Below, piece after piece: positions 5,332 to 6,427 of a DNA stretch of 6,427 bases. The translations under genes were made by a program, and so were the position numbers. This stretch comes from Anaerolineae bacterium (GTDB lineage: Bacteria; Chloroflexota; Anaerolineae; UBA4142). The stretch covers positions 1 to 6,427 of the forward strand of contig DAIDTM010000186.1 in assembly GCA_027457205.1 (NCBI GenBank). Reading direction: 5' to 3'. A model generated the notes under the pieces. It did not search any database, was not told the origin of the DNA, and saw only the letters and a list, made by a program, of their open reading frames with translations. The stretch's first letter is position 1. Every line of letters starts with the position of its first letter.

Positions 5332-6427
5332 ATGTCTAACAACGTTCCCTTTGAAGGTTTATTGATCGACGGCAAGCGCGTCGCGAGCGCAGACGGTAAG
5401 ACGGCGGACATTTACAATCCGGCAAACGGACAAGCGATCGCGCAGGTCGCGCAGGCGACGAAAGAAGACGCGGATCGAGCGGTGCGCGTAGCGCACGAGC
5501 GCTTTGCCGATGGCGCGTGGCGCAAGATGAATTCGCGCGACCGCGGGCGATTGCTCCAGCGCATCGCCGACTTCATGCGCGCCAACCTCGACAAATTTCG
5601 GAAACTCGAATCGCAGAACGGCGGCAAGCCGATTTCCGCGACGAGTTGGGAACTCGAAAGCGTCGCGAACACGTTCGAGTATTACGCCGGCGCGGTGAAC
5701 AAATTTCACGGACAGACGATTCCCGGGTCGAAAGATGGAACCTTAATGACGTTCCACGAACCGCTCGGTGTGTGTGTGCTCATCACGCCGTGGAACTTTC
5801 CGCTGATGATCGCCGCGTGGAAAATCGCGCCCGCGCTGGCGATGGGCAACACGGTTGTCTTGAAGCCGGCGAGCGTGACGCCGCTCACCGCGCTCGCGTT
5901 CGGCGAGTTGTGCCTCCAAGCCGGTTTGCCTGAAGGCGTGTTCAATGTGCTGCCCGGTCCCGGCGCGCTTGCTGGTCCCGCGCTGGTGCAGCATCCGCTC
6001 GTCCGCAAGATTTCATTGACCGGTTCGACTGAGGTCGGCGCGCAGATCATGAAACTCGCGGCGGACGGCATCAAGCGCGTCTCGCTCGAACTCGGCGGCA
6101 AATCGGCGAACATTATTTTCGCGGACGCGAATCTCGATACGTGCGTCGAGTCGTCGCTCTGGTCGGTGTACGACAACGCCGGGCAGGACTGCTGCTCGCG
6201 CAGCCGCTTTTTGATCCAGCGCCCGATCTACGACGAATTCGTCGATCGATTCGTCCAGCGCGTTAAGACGATCAAGGTCGGCGACACCGAGGATGCAGCA
6301 ACCGAGATGGGACCGCTCATCACGCCGCAGCATCGGCAGACGGTCGCCCAGTACATCGCAATCGGTGACGCGGAAGGCGCACGGCGTTTGATTGGCGGAG
6401 ACATTCCGAAAGAAGGCGCGCTCGCCA
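5332..6427 (+). CDS. NAD(P)-dependent aldehyde dehydrogenase (partial, right end cut)
   Basis: The first 365 residues of a protein usually about 490 long are present. The family oxidises aldehydes to acids with NAD(P), through a thiohemiacetal on Cys. Visible marks in order are Pro-Trp-Asn155-Phe-Pro (the Asn stabilises the oxyanion), Lys178-Pro-Ala (cofactor), Thr-Gly231-Ser-Thr-x2-Gly236 (dinucleotide site), Glu253-Leu-Gly-Gly-Lys (general base) and Gly-Gln-Asp-Cys287-Cys (catalytic Cys). The active-site set is therefore complete. General resemblance is to the betaine-aldehyde and aminoaldehyde dehydrogenase group, but substrate is not resolved. The ATG follows GGAG by six bases. Position after the SDR on the same strand, with no promoter seen between, suggests co-transcription. 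Only the C-terminal part is missing. Confidence 0.94.
   Translation, partial: MSNNVPFEGLLIDGKRVASADGKTADIYNPANGQAIAQVAQATKEDADRAVRVAHERFADGAWRKMNSRDRGRLLQRIADFMRANLDKFRKLESQNGGKPISATSWELESVANTFEYYAGAVNKFHGQTIPGSKDGTLMTFHEPLGVCVLITPWNFPLMIAAWKIAPALAMGNTVVLKPASVTPLTALAFGELCLQAGLPEGVFNVLPGPGALAGPALVQHPLVRKISLTGSTEVGAQIMKLAADGIKRVSLELGGKSANIIFADANLDTCVESSLWSVYDNAGQDCCSRSRFLIQRPIYDEFVDRFVQRVKTIKVGDTEDAATEMGPLITPQHRQTVAQYIAIGDAEGARRLIGGDIPKEGALA

Overview
The window is a GC-rich, CpG-rich bacterial chromosomal or metagenomic fragment with ordinary bacterial start signals. It has two transcription directions that meet head to head at a promoter region near 4294-4467. The gene types, an oversized alpha-amylase-family protein, and short phase-preserving repeats in intergenic DNA and at a gene end suggest a Chloroflexota-like organism. 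That assignment rests on recalled resemblance and was not tested.

Left half, minus strand, read from right to left. A sigma-70 promoter at 4325-4353 drives a very large GH13 (alpha-amylase superfamily) gene, 4293 down to 748, about 1181 codons. The gene is interrupted by a single in-frame amber codon at 2506-2508, just after the catalytic acid/base motif and before the last catalytic Asp. I annotate the two halves separately. Next comes a 174-residue nitroreductase-family flavoprotein (688-164), 59 bases after the GH13 stop, with its own ribosome binding site. A further sigma-70 promoter (104-131) then drives a GTG-started gene whose first 28 codons, an apparent signal or membrane anchor, run off the left edge.

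Right half, plus strand. A promoter with an extended -10 element, followed directly by a perfect 12-bp palindrome that looks like a GntR-type operator, drives a short-chain dehydrogenase (4468-5241). An aldehyde dehydrogenase follows (5332 to beyond the right edge). The pair would fit sequential oxidation of an alcohol to an aldehyde to an acid, or a related catabolic step. The substrate cannot be read from the sequence. The SDR has Ala where the catalytic Ser normally sits.

The 90 bases between the SDR and the aldehyde dehydrogenase hold the most structured non-coding element here: 9-bp-spaced GCCAAA units facing 9-bp-spaced TTTGGC units around a 3-base loop. The aldehyde dehydrogenase Shine-Dalgarno lies inside the last unit. 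No RNA genes, CRISPR arrays, transposases or phage genes were seen, and no gene-free stretch exceeds 300 bases. I see no clear evidence of a wholly new multi-gene system. The items most worth attention are the amber-split GH13 enzyme, its unusual motif IV and long C-terminal region, the GCCAAA hairpin array, and the SDR lacking its catalytic Ser.
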